From positions 1-64,000 of the forward strand of contig NZ_BPLK01000001.1 of assembly GCF_019656215.1 (NCBI RefSeq): a stretch of 64,000 nucleotides of DNA, read 5' to 3'. This document shows positions 16,759 to 26,020 of this stretch, piece by piece (position 1 is the stretch's first letter; every line of letters starts with the position of its first letter). Position numbers and translations under genes: made by a program. The notes below the pieces were generated by a model. It was not told the DNA's origin, did not search any database, and worked only from the letters and a program-made list of their open reading frames with translations. The DNA comes from Apilactobacillus zhangqiuensis. GTDB lineage: Bacteria > Bacillota > Bacilli > Lactobacillales > Lactobacillaceae.

Positions 16759-17222
16759 TAGTAGTCACTCCCCTTTAAATTACTAATGACCTTGTCTAAC
16801 ATTCTGTTTAAATCCTGAACTTCTTTGTCAGATAGTCCATCAGTCAAATAGTTTTGATTATCTTCCAGCATTTTTGCGATGGCCGGACTTTTATCGTCCA
16901 TAATTGATAATCCATTATCTGATAATCTAACCTCGATTTTACGTTTGTCGTCCTTGGATTGTTCTGTTTTAATCAAGTCCTTATCCAGCATACGCTTAAT
17001 AACGTTTCTCATTGTTGGATGACTTGAATGCATCACCGCTGCCAATTGGTTTTGGGTAACGACTTCATCTTTATGATCAAATAGATAAGTCATGACAGCG
17101 AATTGTGTATTAGTTAAATTACTTATTACTGATTTAACTTCTTTGTCGAAGTGTGCTCCTGCCAAATTACTAATGACATTGATTTTAATGCCAAAGTTAT
17201 CTTTACTAAAAAGCACTAACAT
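16758..17222 (-). CDS. MarR-family regulator of the exporter
   Basis: 154-residue winged-helix repressor with the TQFAVMTYLFDH helix, QNQLAAVMHSSHPTMRNVIKRMLDKDLI recognition region, and a wing with KDDKRKIEVRLSDNG. The first ATG (17222) directly abuts GAGGGGGG; the in-frame GTG six bases later has better spacing, so the start may be 17216. A perfect palindrome upstream overlaps the promoter, indicating autoregulation of the marR-MFS operon. Confidence 0.88.
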   Translation of the reverse strand: MLVLFSKDNFGIKINVISNLAGAHFDKEVKSVISNLTNTQFAVMTYLFDHKDEVVTQNQLAAVMHSSHPTMRNVIKRMLDKDLIKTEQSKDDKRKIEVRLSDNGLSIMDDKSPAIAKMLEDNQNYLTDGLSDKEVQDLNRMLDKVISNLKGSDY

Positions 17223-17240
17223 CCCCCCTCAATTTTGAAT

Positions 17241-17260
17241 AAGTGTAGCTTACTACACTT
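17241..17260 (-). promoter_or_regulatory. MarR-type operator palindrome over the promoter
   Basis: AAGTGTAG-CTTA-CTACACTT is a perfect 8-bp inverted repeat. The minus-strand promoter TTGCAT (17273-17268)-17-TAAGCT has its -10 inside this palindrome, so a bound MarR dimer would block RNA polymerase. Confidence 0.65.
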
Positions 17261-17277
17261 TTTTATTTTATGCAAAC

Positions 17278-17312
17278 AAAAAAGACTCAAGATATTCTCT
17301 TGAGCCTTTTTT
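17278..17312 (-). terminator. Terminator after usp
   Basis: AAAAAGACTCAAGA pairs with TCTTGAGCCTTTTTT (one mismatch). On the minus strand it follows the mntH-usp unit. Confidence 0.78.
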
Positions 17313-17339
17313 CGGAGTGAGTAATTAATCAATAGTTTT

Positions 17340-17786
17340 TTATCTAATCACCATAACTGATACTGGTGAATATTTTGCCATGTAGGCAGCTTGACTACCA
17401 AAGTGACGAGCTAAGCCCTTCTTTGATTCTGATCCAACGATCAATAAATCAGGGTTAACCTTAGGAAGCACATCCTTGATGATGGTTTCCCCAGCTTCAC
17501 CGGTCGATGCAATAATATCAACATCAGCTACACCGGCAGCTTCAGCAGTTTCTTTGTATTTTTCTAGGTGTTTTTCTAAGTCTTCGTACTTACCATGAAC
17601 AAATTGTCCTGATAATGATTGAAAAACATTGATTTCTTCGTCTTCTAGTACTGAAACGATGGTTAGCTTAGCGCCTTCTGATTTAGCACGTGAAATTGCG
17701 TACTTGAAAGCTAATAAAGCGTCATCTGAATCATCGACAGCAACTAAAATATTCTTGAAATTAATTTCGACGTCCATGTTTTGCAT
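17340..17786 (-). CDS. Universal stress protein (UspA family)
   Basis: 148-residue cytosolic Usp fold: ILVAVDDSDDALLAFKYAI at the N-terminus and the C-terminal nucleotide-loop region LIVGSESKKGLARHFGSQA followed by SPVSVMVIR. The G-x2-G-x9-G ATP motif is only partly kept. It lies 32 bases downstream of mntH on the same strand, so it is probably co-transcribed with the manganese transporter. The role in manganese or stress physiology is inferred from this context only. Confidence 0.87.
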   Translation of the reverse strand: MQNMDVEINFKNILVAVDDSDDALLAFKYAISRAKSEGAKLTIVSVLEDEEINVFQSLSGQFVHGKYEDLEKHLEKYKETAEAAGVADVDIIASTGEAGETIIKDVLPKVNPDLLIVGSESKKGLARHFGSQAAYMAKYSPVSVMVIR

Positions 17787-17818
17787 AATTTTCGCCTTCT
17801 ATTCTTGAATTTTTTATT

Positions 17819-19378
17819 TTAGTCTTCTCTGTTCTTTAAACGTTTGTTACCTAGGTATAGTTCAACTAATGTCCAAACTAATAATGCTAGGATTACAACG
17901 TTGATAATGTTGGCAATTAAACCAGCTTCTGCGTTTTGAGCAGCAGTTGGGTTATCACTAATGAATCCAGCAACAGCGCCTGGCATGTTAATAGCGTTTA
18001 GGTAAATAAGAACAATTACTGAGATCCAACCAAGAAGTTTTACCCATAGCGTATTCTTAAAACGATCACCCATTTCTTGAGCACTATTAGTCATCATTAA
18101 CAATGGAAGCATTGAGAATGGAAGCGCGAAAGCTAGGAAAATTTGTGAGTTTTCAATCAAATCGTTAATTGCAACGTGTTGCTTAACGGTTGATTCACCT
18201 GCAGTTAAACCAACACAGATAAGTACTGGAATAACTGAGATTAGACGAGTAATTAAACGACGAGCCCATAGAGGAACTTTTAAGTTAACGAAACCTTCCA
18301 TGATAACTTGTCCTGATAAAGTACCAGTAATAGTTGAGTTTTGACCTGAAGCAAGTAATGCAACAGCGAATAATGTTGATAGAATACCAGACTTAGCAAC
18401 ACCAATTAGGATTGGGTTTGATAACATCTTAGTATTGTTTAAAGCATCGAATAGACCAAAGAATGATGTATCTTGAACGGTACCAGTCTTGAATACGGCC
18501 ACACCCATGATTAATAATAAAGCGTTAACGAAGAATGCGAATGTTAACTGGATGTTTGAGTCCCAAGTAGCAAAACGAACAGTTCTTGCAACGTCTTCTT
18601 CATCGTGGTGATCGATTGCTCTAGTTTGAGAAATAGCTGAATGTAGGTATAGGTTATGTGGCATAACAGTGGCACCAATAATACCTAAAGCACCTTGTAG
18701 TGGAGTCATTCCAGCAACTGGGTTACTGCTTGAGAATGTACGTTGAGTTGGTACTAATCCCTTAACCGCACCGAACCAATCTGGGTTAGATAGTACAACT
18801 TCATAAATGAAGACTACTAAGATAACAAGGATTAAACAAACAACGATTGCTTCAATCTTTCTGAATCCCACTTTAGTTAATAATAGCAATAGTAAAACAT
18901 CAAATACGGTAAGGAATACCGCTAATACAAGTGGAATGTGGAATAAAAGATAAAGCGCGATGGCCCCACCGATAACTTCGGCGATATCAGTAGCCATAAT
19001 TGCTAATTCAGTCATTAACCATAGAACAACACCAAGTGTCTTTGAAGTTCTTGAACGAATGGCTTGTGCTAAATCCATCTGACTCACGATTCCAAGTTTA
19101 GCCGCCATGTATTGAAGTAACATCGCAATCAAACTTGAAATTAAGATGACAGACATCAATAGGTAACCAAAGTTTTGACCCCCTGTAATTGATGTAGCCC
19201 AGTTACCTGGATCCATGTAACCAACCGCAACTAATGCACCTGGTCCGGAGTAAGCGAATAAAGTCTTCCAGAATCCCCAGTCCTTCGGAACTTTAATTCC
19301 ACCGTTAATTTCTTCTAGTGAAGGACCGTTGGCATATTCAACGAAGCCCTTTTTTTCATGTGAAACGTTTTCACTCAA
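17819..19378 (-). CDS. mntH: Nramp-type proton/manganese symporter
   Basis: Imports Mn2+ across the membrane; lactobacilli accumulate Mn2+ for oxidant defence. The 519-residue protein has the canonical Nramp metal site DPGNWAT (Asp56, Asn59) in helix 1 and [10 protein letters not shown] (Met239, His241) in helix 6, with eleven to twelve helices. It is encoded upstream of usp. The promoter region contains TACAATTGTA, a perfect palindrome coinciding with a possible -10, but no clear MntR consensus was recognised. Confidence 0.93.
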   Translation of the reverse strand: MSENVSHEKKGFVEYANGPSLEEINGGIKVPKDWGFWKTLFAYSGPGALVAVGYMDPGNWATSITGGQNFGYLLMSVILISSLIAMLLQYMAAKLGIVSQMDLAQAIRSRTSKTLGVVLWLMTELAIMATDIAEVIGGAIALYLLFHIPLVLAVFLTVFDVLLLLLLTKVGFRKIEAIVVCLILVILVVFIYEVVLSNPDWFGAVKGLVPTQRTFSSSNPVAGMTPLQGALGIIGATVMPHNLYLHSAISQTRAIDHHDEEDVARTVRFATWDSNIQLTFAFFVNALLLIMGVAVFKTGTVQDTSFFGLFDALNNTKMLSNPILIGVAKSGILSTLFAVALLASGQNSTITGTLSGQVIMEGFVNLKVPLWARRLITRLISVIPVLICVGLTAGESTVKQHVAINDLIENSQIFLAFALPFSMLPLLMMTNSAQEMGDRFKNTLWVKLLGWISVIVLIYLNAINMPGAVAGFISDNPTAAQNAEAGLIANIINVVILALLVWTLVELYLGNKRLKNRED

Positions 19379-19504
19379 AGTTCTTCACCCTTTCTATTTT
19401 TAAGAACAATACAATTGTACACTACATTTCCCCCTTTTTAAACATTTTTTTAGGTACTACTGAAAAATTACTCTATCTAAATTAAAAAATATATCTATCA
19501 AAGT

Positions 19505-19571
19505 CTGAACAGCTCGCAGTTTTCCCGAACATTAAAATAGATTTGACTTTCATTCATTAATGTTTCATAAT
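19505..19571 (+). promoter_or_regulatory. adeC promoter with PurBox-like sites
   Basis: TTGACT (19543-19548), 17 bases, CATAAT (19566-19571) form the promoter. Upstream lie CCCGAACATT (core CCGAAC at 19525-19530) and CTGAAC (19505-19510), direct PurBox-like hexamers 20 bases apart. The match to the lactococcal PurR box is partial (about 11 of 13), so PurR control is only suggested. Confidence 0.4.
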
Positions 19572-19616
19572 ACTTGATAATTTTAATCTAAATTAAATAA
19601 ACGTTGGGGTGGAAAA

Positions 19617-21290
19617 ATGCAAACAATCGATTTACTTGTGCAAAATGGAAAAGTTTTAAACGTATTCACAAACAGTTTCGAAATTAATGATATTTTCATC
19701 AATGATGGCAAGATTATTGCCGTTGGATCTCATCATGACTTCAAACCTAAGCAAATTATTGACGCTAAGAATCAATTTGTTGTTCCTGGTTTTATTGATT
19801 CTCACGTCCACATCGAAAGTTCACTAGTCACCCCGTCAGAGTTGGGTAAGGTATTAGTTCCCATGGGTGTTACTTCTATCATTGTCGACCCGCACGAAAT
19901 CGCTAACGTTTCAGGTGCAGACGGAATTAAATACATGATTGAAGATGCCAAGCAAACTCCATTGGATGTATTAGTCATGTTACCTTCATCTGTTCCCGCA
20001 ACCAATTTCGAACATAATGGTGCTACCTTAACCGCTAAGGATTTACATCCCTTATATAATGAAGAATCCGTTATCGGTTTAGCCGAAGTAATGGACTATC
20101 CAGCCGTACATAATAAAGACAAGGATATGATGGCAAAAATTCAGGACGCACTAGACCATGGATACCAGATTGATGGCCATGGTGCTGGATTATCCTTAGA
20201 TCAATTAAAGGAATATCGTGAAAACGGAATTACTACCGACCATGAATCGGTCAGCCTGGAACAAATGAACGACAGACTTGCCGCTGACATGAATGTCTTC
20301 TTACGAGAAGGAACCGTTGAAAGAGACTTACAAAACACCATTCAAGCTGTCAACGAAGACAATTCAGACCGTTTTTCATTCTGTACTGACGACAAATTCA
20401 TCACTACTATCATTAGAGAAGGCAGCATTAACTTCAATATTAAGTTAGCCATTCAACACGGTCTCAAACCAGAAACCGCATATAAGATGGCCAGCTACAA
20501 TGCCGCTGTTGCCCATAAATTAGATAAATTGGGGGCAATCAAAGAGGATTACAATGCCGACCTAGTTATCGTCGATCACCTCGACCAAGTCGACGTTAAG
20601 ACCGTCATCAAAGATGGTAAAGTCATGACCGAGGATAAATTTAACACTACTCCAGTCGAATTCGACGAAAACTGTGTCCATCAAAACCTATCGGTTGATG
20701 ATTTAAAACTACCTTTAACATCAAATAAATGCCATGTAATGGGAGTAATTGCCAATCACATCGAAACTACCCACTCAATTCAAGAAGTCCCTGTAGAGGA
20801 TGGCTATTTCAAAACCGATTTAGAAAACGACGTCTTATTAATGGTCGATGCAGAACGTCACCATCAACTTGGCACCTATGGACTAGCATTGGTTCATGGT
20901 TTCAAAATCAAAAACGGCGCCATCGCAACCACTGTTGCTCATGATTCCCACAACATCGTGGCAGTCGGTACTACCAAGGAAGCAATCTATCGTGCCATCC
21001 AAGAAGTTACCGCTACTAAGGGTGGCATTGCCGTTGTCGATGAAGAAAAGACTTTGGCTACCATGCCACTACCGGTTGCCGGTCTAATGTCCAACAAATC
21101 ATGGCAAGCTGCCAGTCATGAACTAGAGGAAATCGAAGCAGCGTTTAAAGAAATTAGTGATGGTGTCGATTTTGATCCATTCATCACCCTATCATTTCTA
21201 ACACTACCAGTAATTCCAACATTAAAATTAACCGACCAAGGTCTATACGACTTCGATCAACAAAAAATCATCAGCGTAGAAGCTGAATAA
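19617..21290 (+). CDS. ade: Adenine deaminase
   Basis: Deaminates adenine to hypoxanthine and ammonia for purine salvage. The 557-residue amidohydrolase has the metal site HVHIES (His63, His65) after GFIDS, DPHEIANVSG, GHGAG, DHES and the FCTDD aspartate, in the order of the AdeC subfamily, plus the C-terminal adenine deaminase domain. GGGGTGG precedes ATG 19617. It is monocistronic with a terminator after it. The length is slightly below Bacillus AdeC but no domain is missing. Confidence 0.93.
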   Translation: MQTIDLLVQNGKVLNVFTNSFEINDIFINDGKIIAVGSHHDFKPKQIIDAKNQFVVPGFIDSHVHIESSLVTPSELGKVLVPMGVTSIIVDPHEIANVSGADGIKYMIEDAKQTPLDVLVMLPSSVPATNFEHNGATLTAKDLHPLYNEESVIGLAEVMDYPAVHNKDKDMMAKIQDALDHGYQIDGHGAGLSLDQLKEYRENGITTDHESVSLEQMNDRLAADMNVFLREGTVERDLQNTIQAVNEDNSDRFSFCTDDKFITTIIREGSINFNIKLAIQHGLKPETAYKMASYNAAVAHKLDKLGAIKEDYNADLVIVDHLDQVDVKTVIKDGKVMTEDKFNTTPVEFDENCVHQNLSVDDLKLPLTSNKCHVMGVIANHIETTHSIQEVPVEDGYFKTDLENDVLLMVDAERHHQLGTYGLALVHGFKIKNGAIATTVAHDSHNIVAVGTTKEAIYRAIQEVTATKGGIAVVDEEKTLATMPLPVAGLMSNKSWQAASHELEEIEAAFKEISDGVDFDPFITLSFLTLPVIPTLKLTDQGLYDFDQQKIISVEAE

Positions 21291-21297
21291 TTGGAGG

Positions 21298-21331
21298 GTT
21301 TATCCAATAAATGGATAAACTTTTCTTTTTT
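21298..21331 (+). terminator. Terminator after adenine deaminase
   Basis: GTTTATCCA-ATAAA-TGGATAAAC followed by TTTTCTTTTTTT. Confidence 0.85.
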
Positions 21332-21519
21332 TACATAAGTTTATATAAAACAATCATCACTCTCATGGACATGAAATATAGTATACAAATCAAAGAAAGC
21401 TTAATCACGGTATAGATAGATTGTCACCGTATACTACCTGTTCGTTTAGACCAGACAAGACATTTATAAACTTCTGGATATAATGAAGCTATCTTGTCCT
21501 GTAAATGGGGGTAGATAAA

Positions 21520-22767
21520 GTGAAAATTCTATTTGTAATATCAATGATTTTTTATATTTTATATATATTACAAGTACTATTTCTATTGGTTAATCATTCA
21601 AAACATTATAGACGCAAGAAAAGAAAAATTAATATTGTCTCAAAATACTGTTTGTGGATTGTAATTCCGGCATTGAACGAAGAAAACGTCATCGGTGATA
21701 CCGTTGTTTCACTAAGAAACGAGATTAATAAACTCGATTCAAACATCACCGGTCATATTTTAGTCGTCGATGATCAATCAAGTGACGATACTTTTGCGAT
21801 TGTTAAATCGAAAAAAGAACTAGTGGTGCAAACCACTTCTGACATTGCCCATACGGGTAAAGGATCAGTTCTAAATTTCGCCACAGAATACATTGACCAA
21901 AACAAAAGCGAAACGGCTGAGAATATTATCTTAATTGTCGACGCGGATGGTCGAATTAGTTCCGTAGACATCGAAACCGCTATTTTTGATTTCCAAGAAA
22001 ATCCTGGTCTCGGAATGGTTCAATCTGCCGTGAAAATGATTAACATTAATAATGCTCTAGAAATTGCTCAAGATGTTGAGTTTTGTGGAATGAACCGCAA
22101 AGCACAAATCACTCGTGACAATCTAGGTGATGGGATTGCATCTGGTAACGGACAATTTGTGAGTCTCGACATGGCCAAAAAAGTTGGTTGGGGTAACGCC
22201 CTACTAGAAGATATGGAGTTTACCCTTAGAGGGTGGATCAAGGGATATACGAGTATCTTCAATGACCATGTTATCGTCAGACAACAAGCAGTCAGTAGTA
22301 TGTACAAATATGTAAGACAACGTATTCGCTGGTGTACTGGGGGGTTACAATGTTTTAAATACTTGGGAGATGTCTATAAGAGCAAGTATATTAACACTGG
22401 ATTAAAAATCGACTTAACCATCGATATGGTGATTCCATTCCTATATATATTCGTTAATATCGTTAATATTTATGTGCTGTATCGACAAATATATATCCTT
22501 TTTACTTGCCATTCAGTCGACTATACGCTTGTGTCTCTTCTATTCATCTGGATAATACTAACTTTTCTAGCTACTATTTCATATCAACGATACATCAATT
22601 GGTATTTTAAACATCGTGACAATCCAAAAATGCATCTATCAATATGGAAGGCTTTCATCAACACTTTATACTATTTTGTGGTTAACGTTATCACCTTCTT
22701 CATTCCAATCGTGAGTCTTTATAAAATCACGGTCGGTGAACTCAAATGGGACAAGACAGAACATTGA
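21520..22767 (+). CDS. Membrane GT2 glycosyltransferase (processive type)
   Basis: About 415 residues. An N-terminal helix (1-22) is followed by a GT-A domain with VIPALNEENVIG, VVDDQSSDD, the DxD motif VDADGR, an ED pair in LLEDMEFTLRG and QRIRW, then three to four C-terminal helices. The Q-x-x-R-W motif is that of cellulose/hyaluronan/PNAG-type synthases. GTG 21520 lies eight bases after TGGGGG, better than the upstream ATG 21505. It sits 18 bases before the secreted Cys-tailed protein, so the two probably form an operon, perhaps linking polysaccharide synthesis with the surface protein. Confidence 0.85.
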   Translation: MKILFVISMIFYILYILQVLFLLVNHSKHYRRKKRKINIVSKYCLWIVIPALNEENVIGDTVVSLRNEINKLDSNITGHILVVDDQSSDDTFAIVKSKKELVVQTTSDIAHTGKGSVLNFATEYIDQNKSETAENIILIVDADGRISSVDIETAIFDFQENPGLGMVQSAVKMININNALEIAQDVEFCGMNRKAQITRDNLGDGIASGNGQFVSLDMAKKVGWGNALLEDMEFTLRGWIKGYTSIFNDHVIVRQQAVSSMYKYVRQRIRWCTGGLQCFKYLGDVYKSKYINTGLKIDLTIDMVIPFLYIFVNIVNIYVLYRQIYILFTCHSVDYTLVSLLFIWIILTFLATISYQRYINWYFKHRDNPKMHLSIWKAFINTLYYFVVNVITFFIPIVSLYKITVGELKWDKTEH

Positions 22768-22784
22768 ACGGAGTGATGAGGATT

Positions 22785-23927
22785 ATGGTAAAGAAAGTAA
22801 TTAGCCTGCTTGTCTTTGCTTGTTTGGGATTGTTCTTTTTTAACGTTTCAGCGCATGCTGATGACCTTACAAATCAAATCAATTCCTCATATCAAGTTTC
22901 AGACAGCCAAGGTAAAGATGTAACTAATCAAAGTAATTTGGATTACTACACACAATATAAGTTGAAATATCATTGGAACTTGGGAGATAACGTCGATGTT
23001 AAGGAAAACGACAGCATTCAATTAAGCATCCCTCAAAACGTCAGAATTGACGGAGCTAACAGTTTTCCAGCTTACAACACCGATAACGTTGCAGTCGGAA
23101 CTGTTAACGTTAACAACTCCACTGCTACCCTTACTTTCAACAGTAGCTTGCTAGATAAGAAGATTAACCGTCAAGGTGACATCAACCTAAACGTATCTGG
23201 TAAAAGCATCGATCATACAAGCAAGAACTGGTTCGTTAACAAAACTGGCTGGTTTAAAAAAGATGATCATAAACAAGTAACATGGAACGTTGCATTTAAC
23301 CCTAACCACAAGGATCTTAAAGATGTTAAATTGACTGACTCACTAAGCAACAACCAAAAATACGTTGCTGGAAGTGTCAAAGCTGCTTCTGGTTACTGGG
23401 ACGCAAACAACAACTTCATAGCTGATAACAAGACTGTTCCTGCTGTCACCGTAAATCAAGTAAACAACAACTTAGAATTTAGCTTTGCTGGCACATTCAA
23501 CAATGGTATCAACCTAAGTTACGATACCGATGCCAACGGTAATCCTAATGGTGATGTTTACAAGAACACAGTTGCTATTTCTGGTCAAGGTACTGATAAT
23601 GTTGCTAACACTTCAGTATCAGCATCCGTTTCATTTGGTGGTAACGCTAACGTTAAATACGACCAAGCAAAACCTACTAATCCAAACGACAACAACAATG
23701 ACAATGGTAATCAACAACCAAACAACAACTGCCAACCTCAACCTATCAACCCATGCAGACCTCATAGAGTGGTATATCAATGGGGATGGTGCCATCCAGT
23801 TCATCATTACAACTGGGGATATGGCTTCTCTAACTGCATAGATAAATGGGTTACTGGCATCTATAATTGTTTCGTGCCCAGCACATGCTACTCCTTTTGT
23901 GGCAACGAATTCTTCTTACAATGGTAG
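22785..23927 (+). CDS. Secreted adhesin-like protein with Cys/aromatic tail
   Basis: 380 residues. The signal peptide (1-24, cleavage near SAHA-DDL) is followed by a beta-rich region (about 25-290) resembling the tandem Ig-like/collagen-binding domains of Gram-positive adhesins (SIQLSIPQNVRI, KQVTWNVAFNP and DVKLTDSLS). An Asn/Pro/Asp linker (about 298-320) leads to a 65-residue tail rich in Trp, Tyr and His with seven cysteines. There is no LPxTG, LysM or hydrophobic anchor. CGGAG at 22769-22773 favours ATG 22785; ATG 22776 is too close. Cysteines are rare in exported lactobacillus proteins, so the tail is unusual. Confidence 0.75.
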   Translation: MVKKVISLLVFACLGLFFFNVSAHADDLTNQINSSYQVSDSQGKDVTNQSNLDYYTQYKLKYHWNLGDNVDVKENDSIQLSIPQNVRIDGANSFPAYNTDNVAVGTVNVNNSTATLTFNSSLLDKKINRQGDINLNVSGKSIDHTSKNWFVNKTGWFKKDDHKQVTWNVAFNPNHKDLKDVKLTDSLSNNQKYVAGSVKAASGYWDANNNFIADNKTVPAVTVNQVNNNLEFSFAGTFNNGINLSYDTDANGNPNGDVYKNTVAISGQGTDNVANTSVSASVSFGGNANVKYDQAKPTNPNDNNNDNGNQQPNNNCQPQPINPCRPHRVVYQWGWCHPVHHYNWGYGFSNCIDKWVTGIYNCFVPSTCYSFCGNEFFLQW

Positions 23928-23937
23928 AAGATAAAAC

Positions 23938-23973
23938 AAAAAAGCTTATCCCGCTAAGGATAAGCTTTTTTTA
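23938..23973 (+). terminator. Terminator after adhesin gene
   Basis: AAAAAAGCTTATCC-CGCTA-GGATAAGCTTTTTTT is a near-perfect stem. Confidence 0.88.
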
Positions 23974-25090
23974 GTGCAATATAATAATAGTCTAAATAAT
24001 AATTACAATCGAGAATGCTTTTATTATAAGGAATGAAAAGTATTACGATTTTGGGATAAATCTGCGTGACGGAGATGCATCACCGATTGCTTAAATTCTC
24101 GATATAACTACCAATTGCTTTTTCGACCATTACGTCTTAATAAAAGAATTGCCACTTAAATACATCTTTAAATACAGCATCTAAATACTAGAGAAGGTTC
24201 AACAACTTTTAAAACGATTCATACGAAACTGTCATTATCAAAGCTTACGTGTACGTTATGAAACATAACTTAATAAATGATTGGGGGAATTGATTAATCT
24301 GTGTGTCTACCATCACACAGACCAATACATACTCGTATGAATAAGAAATAATAAATAATAGCTAAACACTATGTGTCTTAATGGATCAACCTCAACCAAT
24401 AAAAGGAGCAATGCTAATGGATAAAAGCATCACAATGATCCTACCAAATCATTGCTGCTATACATCCACCACAAAGTTATTGATGAGAAATAGTCTCTCA
24501 AGTTAGACTATTTATTCCGATTAAGAAGTAATCAACGAAAAGTGCATTATTTAGATTGCTTAAATTGCCTTAGGTTTGCGTATTTGACATACAAACCATA
24601 ACAATATGCATTTTTGATATAAACAATATAGATAACATATTAATTCATCATCTAACTACCATTCGTCCACCGAATTTTTTCAACGCGCGTTGTTATAGAA
24701 AAAATAAGAATGGTAATTGAATCAAAACATTAAATATAGAGCTTATAAAGATGTAAACCCCACAAAAGTGATCATTTGAATGTATCACCTGAGGAACAAT
24801 TTTGTATTGTAGCACTGCTTTTACATAATTTGTAGTTATAATTCAGTTAAGTTTTAATTAATGATTATATGGTTAAAACATTGCAATAACGCGTTTTATC
24901 ATTTAACTCTAAGTTTTATTTTTCAGTCTTGTACGGCATAATCACAGAAAACATAATGGATAAACTTAGTGTTATCTAATAGTCAGCTGATTGCATCGTG
25001 CATGACGCAATTACCCTTTTTCAGTTATAAATATCAATAGTTTTTAATCATCAGTTTTTCATTTTCTCAAATTACTCACATTTTAAACAC
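23974..25090. other. 1.1 kb gene-poor, hairpin-rich region
   Basis: No ORF over 60 codons lies between two convergent terminators. Hairpins are dense: GTTATG-AAA-CATAAC (24255-24269); TCTGTGTG/CACACAGA (24298-24321); AAAAGTGCAT/ATGCATTTTT (24538-24547 with 24606-24615) enclosing GGTTTG/CAAACC; TACCATTC/GAATGGTA (24657-24664 with 24708-24715) enclosing the 12-bp palindrome CAACGCGCGTTG; and GTGAT/ATCAC near 24768-24788. Two ATTGCTTAAATT copies occur. It may hold small RNAs or a decayed element; no known family was recognised. Confidence 0.6.
24417..24506 (+). CDS. Possible 29-residue peptide with CC motif
   Basis: AAGGAG at 24402-24407 is followed after nine bases by ATG 24417 and a 29-codon frame beginning MDKSITMILPNHCCY and ending NSLSS. 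The stop codon overlaps a hairpin TAGTCT-N8-AGACTA (24491-24510). No helix or export signal is evident. The SD spacing is excellent, but such short ORFs arise by chance. It could be a signalling or leader peptide, or nothing. Confidence 0.3.
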   Translation: MDKSITMILPNHCCYTSTTKLLMRNSLSS

Positions 25091-25120
25091 AAAAAAAGAG
25101 CGAATTTTTTCGCTCTTTTT
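25091..25120 (-). terminator. Terminator after TSUP permease 1
   Basis: AAAAAGAGCGAA-TTTT-TTCGCTCTTTTT; on the minus strand it ends the TSUP gene. Confidence 0.85.
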
Positions 25121-25946
25121 ATAGAAAGTGGACATGATAAGCAGATACGAATTGAGTATAAGCTAAAATCAACGCTAAGATTCCTGTTGCTATCTTGATA
25201 AATTTAACTGGTAGGACACGAACAATCTTTGGTCCGATATATCCACCGATGAAAAAACCAACTCCTAGTGGTAAAACTAAGATCCACACAACGTGTGAGA
25301 AGAATGAATAGTAGACGGTTGCGACAATGTTCGCAGCTCCCATGGCTACATTTCTAATTGCGTTACTTACGGTGTATTCATTATATGTAGTTCTAGTTAG
25401 TAGGACTAATAATAAAATTCCTGATGCAGCGCCAAAATAACCGCTGTAAGCACCAATTAAATATGTAAGGACAATGATAGTAATGTTTTTCAACCAAGTC
25501 CATGGCGTATCTTTTTTGGCTGCAGGGTTAAAGTTCAATGCACCCTGAGTATTTTCGTTAACTTCTTTCTTGTCTGGAAGTAAAATCATTAAACCACCAA
25601 AGGCAATAAAGAATGGAACGATATGGGTAAAACTAGATGATGGTAAAGCAGTTAACAAAATTGCTCCTGTAATTCCACCAAAGAAGATGATAACCATAAC
25701 CTTGAACAATTCCTTCCAGTGGCCCCTAAGCTCACGGGTGGAAGAAATACATGATCCAACAGCGTTAAACATTAGTGATGCTTTGTTAACAACGTTGGCA
25801 GAAACAGCAGGTAATCCAGCAAAGTATAACAATGCGGGATAGGATACTAGTGACGATAAACCGGTAACTGTTCCCAATATTCCAGCCACGATTCCGACAG
25901 GAATAAACAATAAAATAATCCAAATACTTACACCTAAAATAGTAAT
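25119..25946 (-). CDS. TSUP-family permease (TauE/SafE), copy 1
   Basis: Sulfite/sulfur-compound exporter-type membrane protein, about 275 residues and eight helices, with the family repeats FIPVGIVAGILGTVTGLSSLVSYPALL and GYFGAASGILLLVLL. The first canonical start is TTG 25910, with no SD. The frame continues upstream to a TGA with sequence ITILGVSIWIIL that aligns with the same extension of copy 2 (13 of 18 identical across the junction). The start is therefore placed tentatively at ATT 25946; the SD there is weak (GAGAAG). Substrate unknown. Confidence 0.8.
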   Translation of the reverse strand: MTILGVSIWIILLFIPVGIVAGILGTVTGLSSLVSYPALLYFAGLPAVSANVVNKASLMFNAVGSCISSTRELRGHWKELFKVMVIIFFGGITGAILLTALPSSSFTHIVPFFIAFGGLMILLPDKKEVNENTQGALNFNPAAKKDTPWTWLKNITIIVLTYLIGAYSGYFGAASGILLLVLLTRTTYNEYTVSNAIRNVAMGAANIVATVYYSFFSHVVWILVLPLGVGFFIGGYIGPKIVRVLPVKFIKIATGILALILAYTQFVSAYHVHFL

Positions 25947-26020
25947 GACTTCTCATCTCTTTTTCTACTAAAATAAAATCATAATTTCATATTAACATTT
26001 TTCGAATAAAAGAAAAGGAT

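Noticed and set aside
19356-19371. Second parS-like sequence at the mntH start (TTTTTCATGTGAAACG)
   Set aside because: Two mismatches at the outer positions, and the bases are coding for SHEK; likely coincidence.
23974-25090. Possible CRISPR array or IS element in the gene-poor region
   Set aside because: No regularly spaced direct repeats, no transposase fragment and no terminal inverted repeats with target duplication were found.
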